Shown piece after piece: positions 22,094 through 34,034 of a stretch of 64,000 bases of DNA. The position numbers were made by a program, and so were the translations under genes. Each line of letters begins with the position of its first letter. Positions within the stretch are counted from its first letter, which is position 1. A model generated the notes under the pieces. That model was given only the letters and a program-made list of their open reading frames with translations. It was not told the DNA's origin and searched no databases. This stretch comes from Cantharellus purpuraceus (taxonomy: Eukaryota > Basidiomycota > Agaricomycetes > Cantharellales > Hydnaceae): the NCBI GenBank assembly GCA_025174535.1, contig JALBUN010000048.1, forward strand, positions 1,426,001 to 1,490,000, written 5' to 3'.

Positions 22094-23690
22094 TCACCTG
22101 TAATCATCACTCTCTGGCGGAGGTGTGACAACGCCACTCTCCAACATCCTCTCAACCACTGCATCTGAATTATTCGCCCTATTAAACATCATCAGGACAT
22201 CGAGAAGACGATGCAGAGACACCGGGCTCACGTGAGCGCCCTCGCCGCACCGCGTAACACCTCCGCACTAGGAAACTCGATCTTCTCAACTCCCACTAGC
22301 CCATCGGCACGCGTGGGTCCAACGTTGAGGAGGAGCACAGGTTTTTCGGCGTCAACCGCGTACTTGACTAGTCTATGCAGTCGCGAGTTTACTATGTGAG
22401 AGAGAAGAAAGGGGGGGGGTTACCTGAATGCAGAGTAGGTCGCTAGGGTTGTGCCCACTACAAGAAGGCGATCACAGTTGTCGACACGAGAAAACCTAGG
22501 TGATATATGCGTATAAGCTGCGGCACTCTACCACCGTGATAAATATCTATAATGCCTACGATTGATCTCGGACAGATGGGGGTATCGATTCCCCAAAGAA
22601 AATCACCGACGGTTTCATCTACGTTATTTCTTCATTCCGGTTTAAACTTCAGAGAGAATAAACAACATACGACGTCTTCATTCTTTCCTTCTTGTAAACA
22701 CACCTCACATGATGGCACCACGAAATCATCAAATCGGATACCCGGAATCTCGACCTACGTATCTCCTCATTAGTGACAATAGATGCAAATGAAGTGCAAT
22801 GTTTTAGGATTACACACATCGCCATCTGGATTGGTACGCAGCTGCTTTCCACCATGCTCCACTTGGTCAGAGAGAGCCTTCCATCGCGGGTTTGCAGTGG
22901 CTATTCGAGTTTGGAATTTTATGCGCGATTCCAAATGATGTTTTCGACAATGGACCTTCTACCAAAAGCAATCAAAAAACGTCGGCACTTGGAATAGCGA
23001 AATTTTGAAGAACAAATTCCTACATGCAAGCTACCGTGTAGTTGTAAAATCCGGTGATCGTCGTCTTCCACGTCCAGGGAGCTGGCTTTAAGATGTAACC
23101 CATCAACGTTCTGCGTGATGATGCTCTTAAGACGCGATGCATGCAGCAACGCCGAAATAGCGTAATGGGTCAGATTCGGCTGCGCCTTCAACACCGGAGG
23201 ATATCCCATGTACGAACGAGACCAATATCTCTGTCTTCATACCAAAAACAGGTCGTCCGCAGTCTTGATTAAGAACAGCGAGACGACAGTAGAATATTAT
23301 TCACCTGCCTGAAAAGCACCCCTTTCGGGCTATTTTCGACCAATTCATGAAACTACTCAGCAATTCAGCAATCCATGACACAATTTAAAAGATAACCACC
23401 CCCACAAATATTGGCCTATCGGGCTCCACCCTCAGCAAAACACAATCCAACGGCAAACAGTGCACCCACGCTCACTTGTAATTAGGATTCATATACCTCC
23501 CATCCTTCCCTCTATATGCCCTAATCCCCGAATCGACACTCACCCCTGCCCCCGTCAACACCGCCGCCCCACCCGACGCCAAAAACCCCGCCACCCGATC
23601 CACCGCAAAATCCAACGACACCTCCCCTCCCGCCCTTCTTGCCGCCGCATCCATCAGGGTGGAGGGAATATTAGGAATCGATACTTTCAT
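22094..23690 (-). CDS. Sirtuin, SIRT4-like (class II) NAD-dependent deacylase
   Basis: NAD-dependent lysine deacylase, probably mitochondrial by family. The start MKVSIPNIPS leads into the NAD-binding motif TGAGVSVDSGIRAYRG, then RYWSRSYMGYPP, the catalytic ITQNVDGLH and LQLHGSLH. A zinc region follows with HCRKHH and later CEVCLQEG (CxxC), then MKPSVIFFGESIPPSVRD, DRLLVVGTTLATYSAF and LNVGPTRADG. These lie on about seven exons whose phases agree. The first half of the zinc site shows only one Cys (CxxH), as in some fungal SIRT4-like proteins. The last exon (ANNSDAVVERML..DDYR) depends on a 53-nt intron; without it the protein would stop after RALT. Confidence 0.9.
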
Positions 23691-24856
23691 CAGCCAAAGC
23701 AACCACGAGCCGCCCGGTAGACTTTGTGTCTGAAGATAAATCCCCGGTCGGAGTTTCATTATTAGCTTGTCGCCCCAAACCGCTACTGAGCCCAAATACT
23801 CGCACAACTCGCCGAGATAGCCCACCCCCTTTCATAATTCTAATGTGCAATAGTTCCCACTGGACTGAACCCAATCCCTCTATACTAGCTTCTCTCGATA
23901 AAGTGAGGGCATACTGATGGACAAGCAATGCACGGTGTTTTCACAAATCCATACACCTACGCAGCCTGGCTTCTCTGCATCTAATATATCAGCTGCACCA
24001 CCACATGGAATATCCACCGACATCACTCAAGCTCTTCGATTACCGCTCCGCGGTCCAATAAGCACAAGCTGCTTGTATTACTCTGAGTCTGCACTCTTAG
24101 CCCAGGCTACCTGCCCCCAGCCTGCGCTGAGCTCTGAGCTCGCCCGAGGTCTGTCTACATGTATTGATAGTGTGATATGGCAGCATCCTGTCCCTCCTGT
24201 ACAGTGACGCGCCACTTACAAGTCATTGGGTTTGTGTGCGCCTAGTGCATGCATACATGCTCGTGACACCCCCGCCATCCACTGTGAACAGCTCTAGTAC
24301 ACAGCCTCTAGACCAAGTCCCGTCGAGCACCATTCTCAATTTCATCCCGATTTGCCACATCATTTCTCAATATGGGAATTATCCACTGATGGCCCAGCGG
24401 ACCGTGGGTCTGAGATCAATCCATACCGTTTCAACGCTGTGCTACTTATACTGTATACATATATACAATCCTATTATACTTATTGTATAGTATTATACAT
24501 TTTAGTGACAGGCACCCAATTGACCTTCCTACGCGCTCTGCCGCTTAATCAATCCAAACCCACGTGCTATACCCAAACATGAACTCTGGGGGGTACCGAT
24601 ATATGTATCCACCCTAAACTCCTCACAAACCAAACCTACATTCCCATATGTACGTAATACCATGTGCCAATCAGACGAAAAAAAGGGCAAGTAGGCAACC
24701 TATAGACATGTAAGAGAATGCGAAAAAGATGGTTCCACAAGCCTTGTTTGTCCCAACAACACAAATCCATCCACCCACCCCCGCCGACAACATGACTGCA
24801 CTATCGCTTCCCTTCGCCCTCGCCCTCACCCCCGCCCCCTTTGCCCCCCTCGCCAC
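23691..24856. other. Intergenic between sirtuin and Zn2Cys6 gene
   Basis: No supported gene. The interval is AT-rich in its central part and contains the sirtuin promoter (right after 23690) and the 3' region of the regulator gene. Confidence 0.45.
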
Positions 24857-27800
24857 TCACACCCCCATACTCTGCATAAAACTATTTGGCCAATCCGACT
24901 GATCCATGCTCGCAGGCTGATCTAACTGCCCAGTCCCCGACGACGACGGCGTATCAGACGTCTCCCGCCCCTCCGACCCCGTCCCCCCACTCCCCGGCCC
25001 ACCACCACCAGGCGGAAAATACGCCTGCTGCTGCAACCACTGCGCCGCATAATTCGCATGCGCATGCGCAGTCCGGTGTGCCCCGCCATGATATGGGTCG
25101 GTTGGAGACGTTGGTGTCAGGAGACCACGATGGTTCACCCCTGTCGGTAGCTCCCGCTGCACGCCACTGCTATTATACATAATCGCACCCCCCATGTCGT
25201 CAGGGCTGTGCGACAATGGCGGTGACTGCGACCCTTCCTCCCGCAGCTTCTTCGGTGGCTCCGCATATAGCCCCGTTGCACCCAATGCCACAAACTCTTC
25301 CGAATCCTCCCCATCTCGAGCCTCGTCTTGATAAATGGTACGCTGGGACAACGCTAAACGCGCCTTGCGCTGCAAGTTTGTCATTATATCCTAAAACAAT
25401 GTTTACAAAATGCTCTGAAAGGCAATCGAGGTAGCGTACAAGTGCATTTGGCGGCTGCATCGACCGCCCCTTGGCTTCAGTGAACAACTCGCATGCCTGA
25501 TCGAGGTATCTCATCGCGCGTATCGCGAACTCGCAAGAGGGACAGCGAGCAACCAGTGCACCCAATACAATCTTCATCCAGGGACATCAACAAAGACTCT
25601 GAAGCATTATTCGCAAAAGCTCACCGCAGCAGAAAACGGGTGACTCCAATATGGATGTAACCGTCTAATAAGCCGTGGGTGCCTTGCATACAGCTCGCTC
25701 AAATCACCAATTTGGTGACATGCCGTCTCATACGCGGCGGTCACGGACGGCGCATACGGCGACTGGGTAATATCATGCGCATGCATACGAATGGCTTGCA
25801 CCAAGAACCTTCTGTGTATGTACATCAACGCTGCCAAGGAGGTTAAGATCTGCACAGCCGTGTATCAGAGACAAAACGACACTCACTGGCATGCCGCCAC
25901 AGCCTAATAACATAGCGTTGTAGGACGAGAGTCAGAGGGACGTCTTGGAGCCGTTCAGGCGATCCCGGAGGCGGAAGAACTAAATCAGGGGGAACAGGAA
26001 AGTCACGGAGTTTACGATCATAGTCCATGATTCCCCGATAGCTGAGAGTCGGTGCGCCCGTCGTTTGCGCTAGTACTTCCCCAACAAGATTTGTAAACGA
26101 ATACTTCCACCTGTATAAGTGGAGGTCAATCAGAGCTAATACTAACATCCGCGAACATGACGCACTTGTAAACTATCAGAAAATGGTTAATTCACATACA
26201 AACACACACTAAATAAAACCTACAGAGGCCGCCCACAGTACCACCCACTCCCGAGAGCTCGCGCGGCTTCTTGCAATCAATCTGAGAGAAGACCATACTG
26301 CTTGGTCGTCCATACACAAAACTCTGCCATTAAACGTTTAGGACCCATACAACCTCGGGGGATAGCGACAAACCTGCCACACATCACCACTACGACTAGG
26401 CTTCAGAACAAGTCGACGATACCCATGTCATGAACACTTGCCTGATAAACTCCCAAAACGTACCCCGCCGCCGTGTGAGTTCCGCTTGGCTCTGCGGCTT
26501 GGTGGATTCGCGATCTATGCAGAAGTGAATAGACACAACGGAGTGATAGCGGAATACTGACGTAGCCCGATCTAACATGGCACGTCAGTCAACATCGATG
26601 GACGAAAGAAATAACTCACCGCTTGGACAAGCTTTGATAGCAACCCAGAGAAAGCCCATAGATAGCCCGTACTTCTTCTAAAAGGACACCTGGCGCTACG
26701 AGTCAGGCAAGACAATCAGGAAAATGGGGCAGTCGTACATTCTCATATACCAAACCATTAATGACTAGGAAGCCAAAGTCAACACTAAAACAAGGGAATA
26801 GAAGCAACCTCACCATCGATTGAACACAATCCAGCGTTGTGTTGGTAAATATCTGTTCGCCGCATAGTGCAGCGCGAGCTAGGGAGTGATACTCCTCCGC
26901 CTCACTCGGGCATAGAGGCTTCTCTATATCAAACAAGGCCCCCATGGCGAAAACCATCAGTAACAACGAGAGGCGATGGAGATTTATATGCTGCAGTGAC
27001 ATTGGTTTTTGACCTTCAGCGTATATTTCCGACATAAGCGCATTAACGTCGTCCTTTGCGACAGGCAGACTACTATGTAATTTGGCGACACGTCAGCAGC
27101 ATGGGACGACTTGCGAAAATAATAACTTACCACCAAGAGAAATCATTCAAGTAGATTTCGCAAATGCGAAGAGCCTCCATGTATTCTGGTAAAAAGGAAA
27201 TGAACCGGTTTCCATTGATCGGCTCGCCAGGAATGGAGGGCGGAAAAGGAAAGAGGACACTGAGCAGGATCAGGTCTGCTGGTAACCTTAGCCGCGAGCC
27301 GCTATCATCGGCTGAATTGGGCATTTGATGGTTCTGATTGGAATTGACCTGCTCAGTTTCGACGTTGGAGAACGACGGAACACGCAAAGAAACTCACCTG
27401 TAACAGATACTAGATGGCGACAGCTCAAAAAGAGAAAATGGTGAAATACTTGAAGCCCACTCACTTCGGACGACGCCGTTTCTCCATGAAATTGAGAGTC
27501 ACCAAACGGACGGATAGCAAGTGAGCCTAACGCTTCGGTTAGTTCGTCTGGAGAGTCATTGGGGGGCACATTTGACTCGTTGACGGCAGCGACGGGTATA
27601 GGGCTTCTTGAGCGCTCTTCGTCGGTCCCATAAAGTAGTGGGTGTGGTTCTGCCGAGATGGACGCTTGAAGGATAGATAACGCCTCTTCGAGATCGTGAA
27701 TTCTGGCCGACATTTGAGCCATTTTTTCGTGAAGCTTGAGTGCACTCGTTTTGAGTGATCTGCGGCCATTAGTGCGGAAAACATGGTGCGGGAAAAAGGG

Positions 27801-28163
27801 GACGCGTACCTTGTCCCCTTCATGAATGAACCATCCGGACATATTGCGGCACACCTGGAGAAACGGATGGTGAAAAATGTGATGAGTAGCGAGGGTCCGC
27901 TGACGCACCCACGCTTCTGACAACTTTCGCCTAGGTGGGAAATGAAAGACAGGGATCAGAGATGTGGAAGAATAGGGAGATGAAGAAGGCAAGCTGACAT
28001 GGAAAGACCTATATGAGGCGAGCTCGCACGATCAGGTTCATGAGTGCGGGATGAGAAAAGAAAGACGGGCCTTTTCGCAGCGAAGCTTGAGCCTTCTGCA
28101 CTCGCCGCAAGCCTTTCTGCGACTCTTGTTGGCGCCTTGCCAGTTGTCCACGCGCGTCGCCAT
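24857..28163 (-). CDS. Zn2Cys6 transcription factor with fungal_trans domain (paralogue A)
   Basis: Nuclear DNA-binding regulator of roughly 700 residues. The start MATRVDNWQG is followed by the zinc cluster, spread over four exons: ACGECRRLKLRCEK (to 28071), VFP plus the first base of Cys4 (10-nt exon 27999-28008), CESCQKRG (27909-27930), and CAAICPDGSFMKGTR. Cysteine spacing is 2-6-5-2-8. A coiled coil follows (KLHEKMAQMSARIHDLEEAL), then HGETASSE. The middle homology region has the fungal-specific domain (MSLQHINLHRLSLLLMVFAMGALFD). The C-terminus is Pro/Gly/Gln-rich and ends NSFMQSMGV. The first intron uses a GC donor in this model. Targets unknown; it is a paralogue of the gene at 45.4-48.6 kb. 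Confidence 0.85.
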
Positions 28164-30205
28164 CAACAACTGGTGAGGAGTACCGTCCTGGACAAAGGGT
28201 GAAACGAGTTGAGCCACGAGGATAGAGAGGTGTGTGTGTGTGTGATGAAATGTTGGTGAGAAAGGATGAGGAGAAGGAAATAGAGGAGAGAAGGGAAAGC
28301 AGGGATATGGGAGTGTGTTTAAGACGAAGAGTAAGTGTGACACGGAGTGACCACTTGTGTCATACCCTGGCCGTCCGGCGATCTCCGACCGCTGAGCAGT
28401 GCATAGTCGAGGAGGTGAGACTCTCCTATCTGCTGTTGCCATCCTTCATCTCCGTCCCGGATGACAAATACTCCCCGTCGCTCATCGCATCTGCCCGCCA
28501 CTGGATCCTCAACCATCACGTCTCACCATCATCCCAGCGCCACTGTCAATCCCCGCACCTTGCCTTTGGCAGGAATAGTCCTCTCACGGCACCACCCTGT
28601 ACACGAAAATGGTCATTTACCAGCCGCGATTGCCTCGGAATGGGACGTTATTCAAAACTGTGTGCAAGAACTTCAGAACTTCATTTACCATGCATCCCGC
28701 CCCGCCTAGCGGTTCCGCAGCAGCCAATGCACGTCTGCAGTCACAGGTCACACGCCACATGTCACATGACACGGGTCACGGGTCACATGTCGCACATGAT
28801 GAGTCTGAGTCTCGGAGCGGGATCTCGGAGCTCGGACTCTCGGGGGACACGTGTACACTCCCCCAGGAGGCATAACGCGTACACGGCGGCTCTACAAAGC
28901 CCCGGCAACGCACAATTGACGTCGCAGACCTCCTGATGTCCTTGTCGGCTTGGCGATAAGGAAACCTCCTCCAGAACGCGCTGAACGAATATAATCACGG
29001 CGCCGCCCATCGTAATTAGTACAGGTTCGCGGGTCAGCCCGAGGTTGACGTTACTAGACGAATGTGTCTATGCTGCTCCCCCCCAATCTACGGTAAGTTC
29101 CTTTCCCTCGTGCTGTGCGCTGTGCTGCAATTTATGGCTTCCGGGTTAAGCGAATGCCCGCTCCGAGCGGGACTTCTTTTTTATTCATTACTCTTACTGG
29201 GTGCATGTCACTCGGGACGCAAGGAGGTGCTAGCTAGTATGTGCGAGAAATGCTGTCTTGTTGATAGCTTCAAGATGATTACGAGCAAATATGTCATACA
29301 AAATGTCTTGCTCAACACTAATCTTAAGTATTAGCACTATTGGGACCAGCACCAACATCCAGATCCGACCGCCCGTCATCTAAAGCGCATTGAAATAGGT
29401 GCCCCACCTAGTCCCCTCAGGAACAACCTACTACTCTCCAGCCAATTTGTCTCTCCCTCTCCGTCGCCCAACAATGTCTTGACTGTCTGATCGACCGCAC
29501 CAGTCAAGTCGCTCAAGACAAGGCCCAGAAAGCATTGGTGTGTGCACTTGCAAGATGCCCCCTCTCACAAACTAGTGCGCGTACTCATTGAATGTCTTGC
29601 CATGGGTCAACTACTACTACTAGTACTAGATAGTGACACATTGCTGGGCAGTGTTGAAGTAATTCAGGGCCCAAGCTGTTCGGCCTTTATCCAATACAAC
29701 TTACATAGTCTTGATTATCGATGCATCATGCCGCAAGAACAAGATGCGTTGCACTACATGAGCCGTCGAGATGAAGGTGCCCAGGTGCAACTCAATGCAG
29801 CAAATGGCCAAAGGCGATTGTCCATCTTACACAGAACGCTTTCAACAGGCCCTAAATACATTGATCGACACTGCTTCATACCTTATACGTAGCCTGCATG
29901 GTCTCCCGTCGCTCTAATGCGCACGACAGCCTCCCTAAGCTCCCAGCCCTCATCTCGCGTCCGAATACTTAGGTGGTCTATGTATTGTTGAGGTTTTTGG
30001 GGAACGCAGTAGGGGAAAAATCACGTCGTCGTATTAGCAGGAAGGAAACTAAACTAGCGAGGTTGTATCGGTCCCATCGGTCCTTATCCTCAACATGTAT
30101 TACGCTGGAAGACCAGATCAGCTAAGTGTGTGCTGTAGACTTCTCTTCCTAACTGCATGAGATACACCCGCCCAGACTCAGATATCTGATGTCTCTTCAC
30201 TCTCC
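28164..30205. other. Intergenic with E-box-like cluster
   Basis: About 2 kb without a supported gene; the larger open frames here lack family motifs. It contains a short GT microsatellite near 28228-28243 and a dense set of CACATG/TGTCAC motifs near 28740-28800, in the presumed upstream region of the regulator gene. Confidence 0.45.
28740..28800. promoter_or_regulatory. Clustered CACATG / GGTCAC motifs
   Basis: Within 60 bases there are several overlapping copies of CACATG (E-box type) and GTCAC half-sites, for example CACATGTCACATGACACGGG. The cluster lies about 600 bp upstream of the Zn2Cys6 start. It may be a regulatory site or simply a degenerate simple repeat. Confidence 0.3.
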
Positions 30206-32563
30206 TCACGCCTCATACGCTGCCTCCGTGGCTCTAATCAGCGCCACCGCTTCCTGGCTCCTAGGTGCAATCTGACACTCGAAGGGCGCTGGGGGACTAA
30301 CGTGCAGAGTTAGGTCTTCCCTTTTCTGCATACAGAGATACTCACCTCAGGCTATCGTCAACAGGTATCTCGATCTCCCTGCCGTCCGGGCCGCGCGCTT
30401 TATTGATGTTGTAGGTGGACAGCATGCATGCCATCGCGATGAATACGGTGTTCATAGCAAGATGGCGACCGGGGCATAACCTGCCATGCGAAGCAAAGCA
30501 TCGGGGGGAAGTAAGAGGCAGCCACTGCGAGACGTCATAAATAACCCACCGCCGTCCGAATCCAAATACGAAGAGTCGTGGATCCTTGATGTCAGGGAAG
30601 CGACCATCGAACCTTTCCGGCCAGAATCGCATAGGATCATCATACAATTCTTCGTCGTGCAGTATACCCCTGCCCACGTGTTCTACGTCAGTTTCTAGTG
30701 ACCTGCGTATTTAGGATAGAGGGTGAACGTGCCAGATATTACCCATTACAACACAACCTTTGGGAATCAAGCACCCCTTGTAGATATCATCCTGCTTCAC
30801 AGCATGTGGCACACCTGAAAAAGAGTAAGCTCGAACGGGGTCAGAAGACTCGGATCACATCGTTCCCACCAAGCCCAGCGACAGGCTGCCAGCGCAACAC
30901 CTCGGACAACACGCACTCGAGGTACGGCAGCGAGCTTCTATCAGCCACAGTTGGAAGTCTGCTGTTGCCCACCACAGCATCGAGCTCTGCTTGGGCTTTT
31001 TTCTGGACTTCGGGATGCAGTGCCATGGCTGGCCCAGATGTCAGATAGAATGGAGGTCCGTGATGGCTAGCATGGTTGGTCGCTCACCAAGGACAAATGT
31101 CATGATCGACAAAAGGGTCTACACCGCGTGAATCAGCATCAAGTTGCACGTTTTCAGCACGCATCACCTACCGTGTCAGAACCCGCTGTTGTGCACGAGA
31201 TGAAGTGGTCATGCTCAGGAGTAGACGGCTGTCAGGCTTACCCCCGTAGAGAACACTAGCGGAGACTTCAGCGAAAGTCAGCTCACAAAAAAAAATTGAA
31301 TAGAACGGCTTCACCCTTGATGAGCTCCTCTTCGTCATCTCTATTTGTGATTGTCCCATTGGCCTCCAGTAATTTTGATGTATACGAGAACGGTGCAACG
31401 CCCTTGAGCTGGGAGTACTAGTGAGTATTCAATGTCCGGCTGCACCCTAGAAATACCGACCATGTCCGACTTGACCTTGGCAAAAGGCATTTCACACAAA
31501 TTATAGCTTAATTCACGGCCCTCCCGACCGAAGCGCTGAAACCCGGCGAATGGCATCCAAGCGGGTACATATTTCACTAGACAACCAGGGGGGTCAAAGA
31601 TCAAAACTTGACAGGTGCCCGAATGTGAAAGGCTAACACGCAGGGATAAGATTGACCAGGAATGAATCCGGCTGAAGCGCATACCGCAGGCAGTTGAGTG
31701 CTGCCTCTGCCAATCGAACGAAATAGTCGTCGTCACTTGTGACTGCGTGTCCTAATGATATGCTTTAGCAAAATCCATTAGTTCGCATGATCAATAATGG
31801 TGCAATACCATAAGCTATCATGAGAATGATCGCTCCGGCCGTTCTACATTCACAGAATTGTTAGAGGGTAAATGTTTGACGCCAGTGATGAGTTATCTGA
31901 CCGTCTGGTTTGCTGATAAAAATCTTCGGGACTATTTAGCAGTCTAGCAAGTAAGCCATAGGTTTCCTTTTCTTGAATCCGCGTGTAGTCCGTTACTGCA
32001 GTGGGGTTCAACGCAACGTTCAACAGCTTGCTGTGCAACCGAAACGTTTCTGTATAGTTCATCGACGAAATGCCCGTGTATCCTATGCTATCCACCTCTG
32101 CAGTCAGAGAGGGGAACTACTTGTCCAGCCAGGAACCACGCACAGATCGTCCATCATCACATTATGCGGGCGATCAGAGTATATTGTGCCCCGCTTATCG
32201 AAAAGTTCTGACGCTGCTCTCGCAGAATTCACGATGACGATGCGGTTACCAAATGCTCCCACAGACAGGACGTCCCCTGCGGATCCAAAATCAATCAGGG
32301 CGAATAATCCATTGACGTAAAACTGACCGTATTTCTTTCCCCATTTCGCATATGTGGCCCACGGAGATACTAATTAAATCATGATCAGTGGGACGCTTAA
32401 TGTCATCAGTAAAGCGCTTACCCTTCGGCAGTTGATGAATATTGCCTAGCAGAGGAAGAGGCTTTGGGCCGGGGGGATAAGGCAGACGATTGGCAGAGTG
32501 CCTCCACCATAAAACACACAGCAGAGCGAGACCAAAAAGGACGAGCGCAAAGAGAGCTCCCAT
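30206..32563 (-). CDS. Cytochrome P450 monooxygenase (apparently intact)
   Basis: Microsomal P450 with an N-terminal anchor (LFALVLFGLALLCVLWW) and Pro hinge (PPGPKPLPLLGN). The I-helix AGSDTT appears only after joining three exons (31168-31290 region). Downstream come MALHPEVQKKAQAELD, K-helix SEVLRW (ExxR), FWPERF, and the haem loop FGFGRRLCPGRHLA, which is split by an intron before the Cys. The last exon reads SPPAPFECQIAPRSQEAVALI and stops at 30206-30208. No stop or frame break was met in the joined exons, so the enzyme should be active. The architecture resembles the O-methylsterigmatocystin-oxidoreductase-like P450s common in agarics; the substrate is unknown. Confidence 0.9.
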
Positions 32564-34034
32564 ACAGACAGATATTTTGAAGCGAGAGGTAAACCACGTA
32601 TTTATATATTGGACATCTTGAAGATGCCATCAGGTACGCGACATGAATGACTGGACTGTATCGTTGGTAAATTAGATTGAAAGTAGTGAGAATTCCAGTG
32701 CAGCAGACTGAGTATGATGCCCATCCAGGTTTCGGTTTCCAGTCGGCTAGCAGTTTTATACATTAGCAATGCAACCAACGGAAGCGGCTGAGTTATCTTG
32801 TCGAGAGCATGCAGGAAGCGTGAGTACATCATGCAGCCCTCGGTGTTATGCATCGACTGCCAATCACTCAAAACTTAGACAGCTGCCAGTGTGGCTGCCG
32901 TGAAGCGTTTGCTTACTAACAATTTTCCTCAGATCAGATGGCTCAGTTAAAAATAGGAGCGTCGGGATTCACCCGTGGTATTTGATGATATAAGTGATAC
33001 GTTAAGATATGGAGACTAAAACTGGGAGTATGCAGAGCCCCTAAAGATATGGAACTTAGACCTTAATGGGATCCCCAGAGATATGCTCGGGACCTGTGGC
33101 ACCTCTAGGAGATCATGTGCAATTAAAACCCGAAGTACCCTCCTCTCATGAGCAGGGTGCCAAAGATTGTCATGGGGGAAGGCGCGAAGGCTGCTCATAT
33201 GGAAAATTGGGTGCGGCAGAATTCATATGGAGGGACTCGAGGAGCATAGGTAGCGACTGGCGGCCCTGCACCCCTGTGCGTCACACAGCCTTCAGAGGGG
33301 CACAAAAAACTACACGCTGTCAAAGAATGTTGGAGAGGGTTTGAGGAGTTTCTGTGCGTAGCCATGCGTAGAATAGGAGCAGAACTCGAGACTTGAGTCA
33401 GTCGCCACTGATATCTCGGGTATAGTCACTCGCCCGATGAACGGATCCAACTGATGGAAAAACAAAAATTGACCCTGACCAGTAATACCCTTGACACAGT
33501 CCTGCTGCATACGGTACACCTTGTATTTTCATCAGGGTAATCGGAGTTTGCAAAGATGTTCGAACTCCGCTAAACATCAACATCAAGATTTCACCATCTC
33601 GGCAATTCTGCACCGTTAAGAATCTATTGAATATCCATGCACTATTAATCGGTGCTACGGCCAGATACGATGGAAATAGTTCCAATTTGAAACCAAATGG
33701 AAATCAGCGTCAGAGGTTTGGCATTCGCTGGCCAATAGTCAGCACTGCCCGACGCAGTCAACTTGTTATACAACACCACGGAGATATGCGCACATGTATT
33801 TGACGGTATAAGGAACTAGATGTAAGCTGTAGATGAAACAAGGAGAGGGGACGAGAGAGAGAGACAGAGAAGAGAGAAGAGACTGGGTAGTAGCAAACAG
33901 TGATGCATTGGAATAATGTTCATGGAATAAGATGATGTTGACCTGGATATGTGATCGTGTGGAGGGGTAGGCTCCCCTGCAAAAATAAAAGGGAGACAGA
34001 AAAGAGCGAAAGAAAGCGATCCATAGAGCTCGAT
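32564..34034. other. Intergenic between P450 and kinase
   Basis: No supported gene. Open frames at 33310-33685 and 33766-34050 have no motif or splice support. A purine-rich GA tract occurs near 33840-33880. Confidence 0.45.

Noticed and set aside
17642..32563. Specialised-metabolite gene cluster call
   Set aside because: No synthase, terpene cyclase, NRPS or PKS is present; tailoring-type genes alone are insufficient.
33535..33575. Possible tRNA-like GTTCGAAC box
   Set aside because: No matching A box, acceptor stem or cloverleaf could be drawn around it; I found no convincing tRNA in the window.
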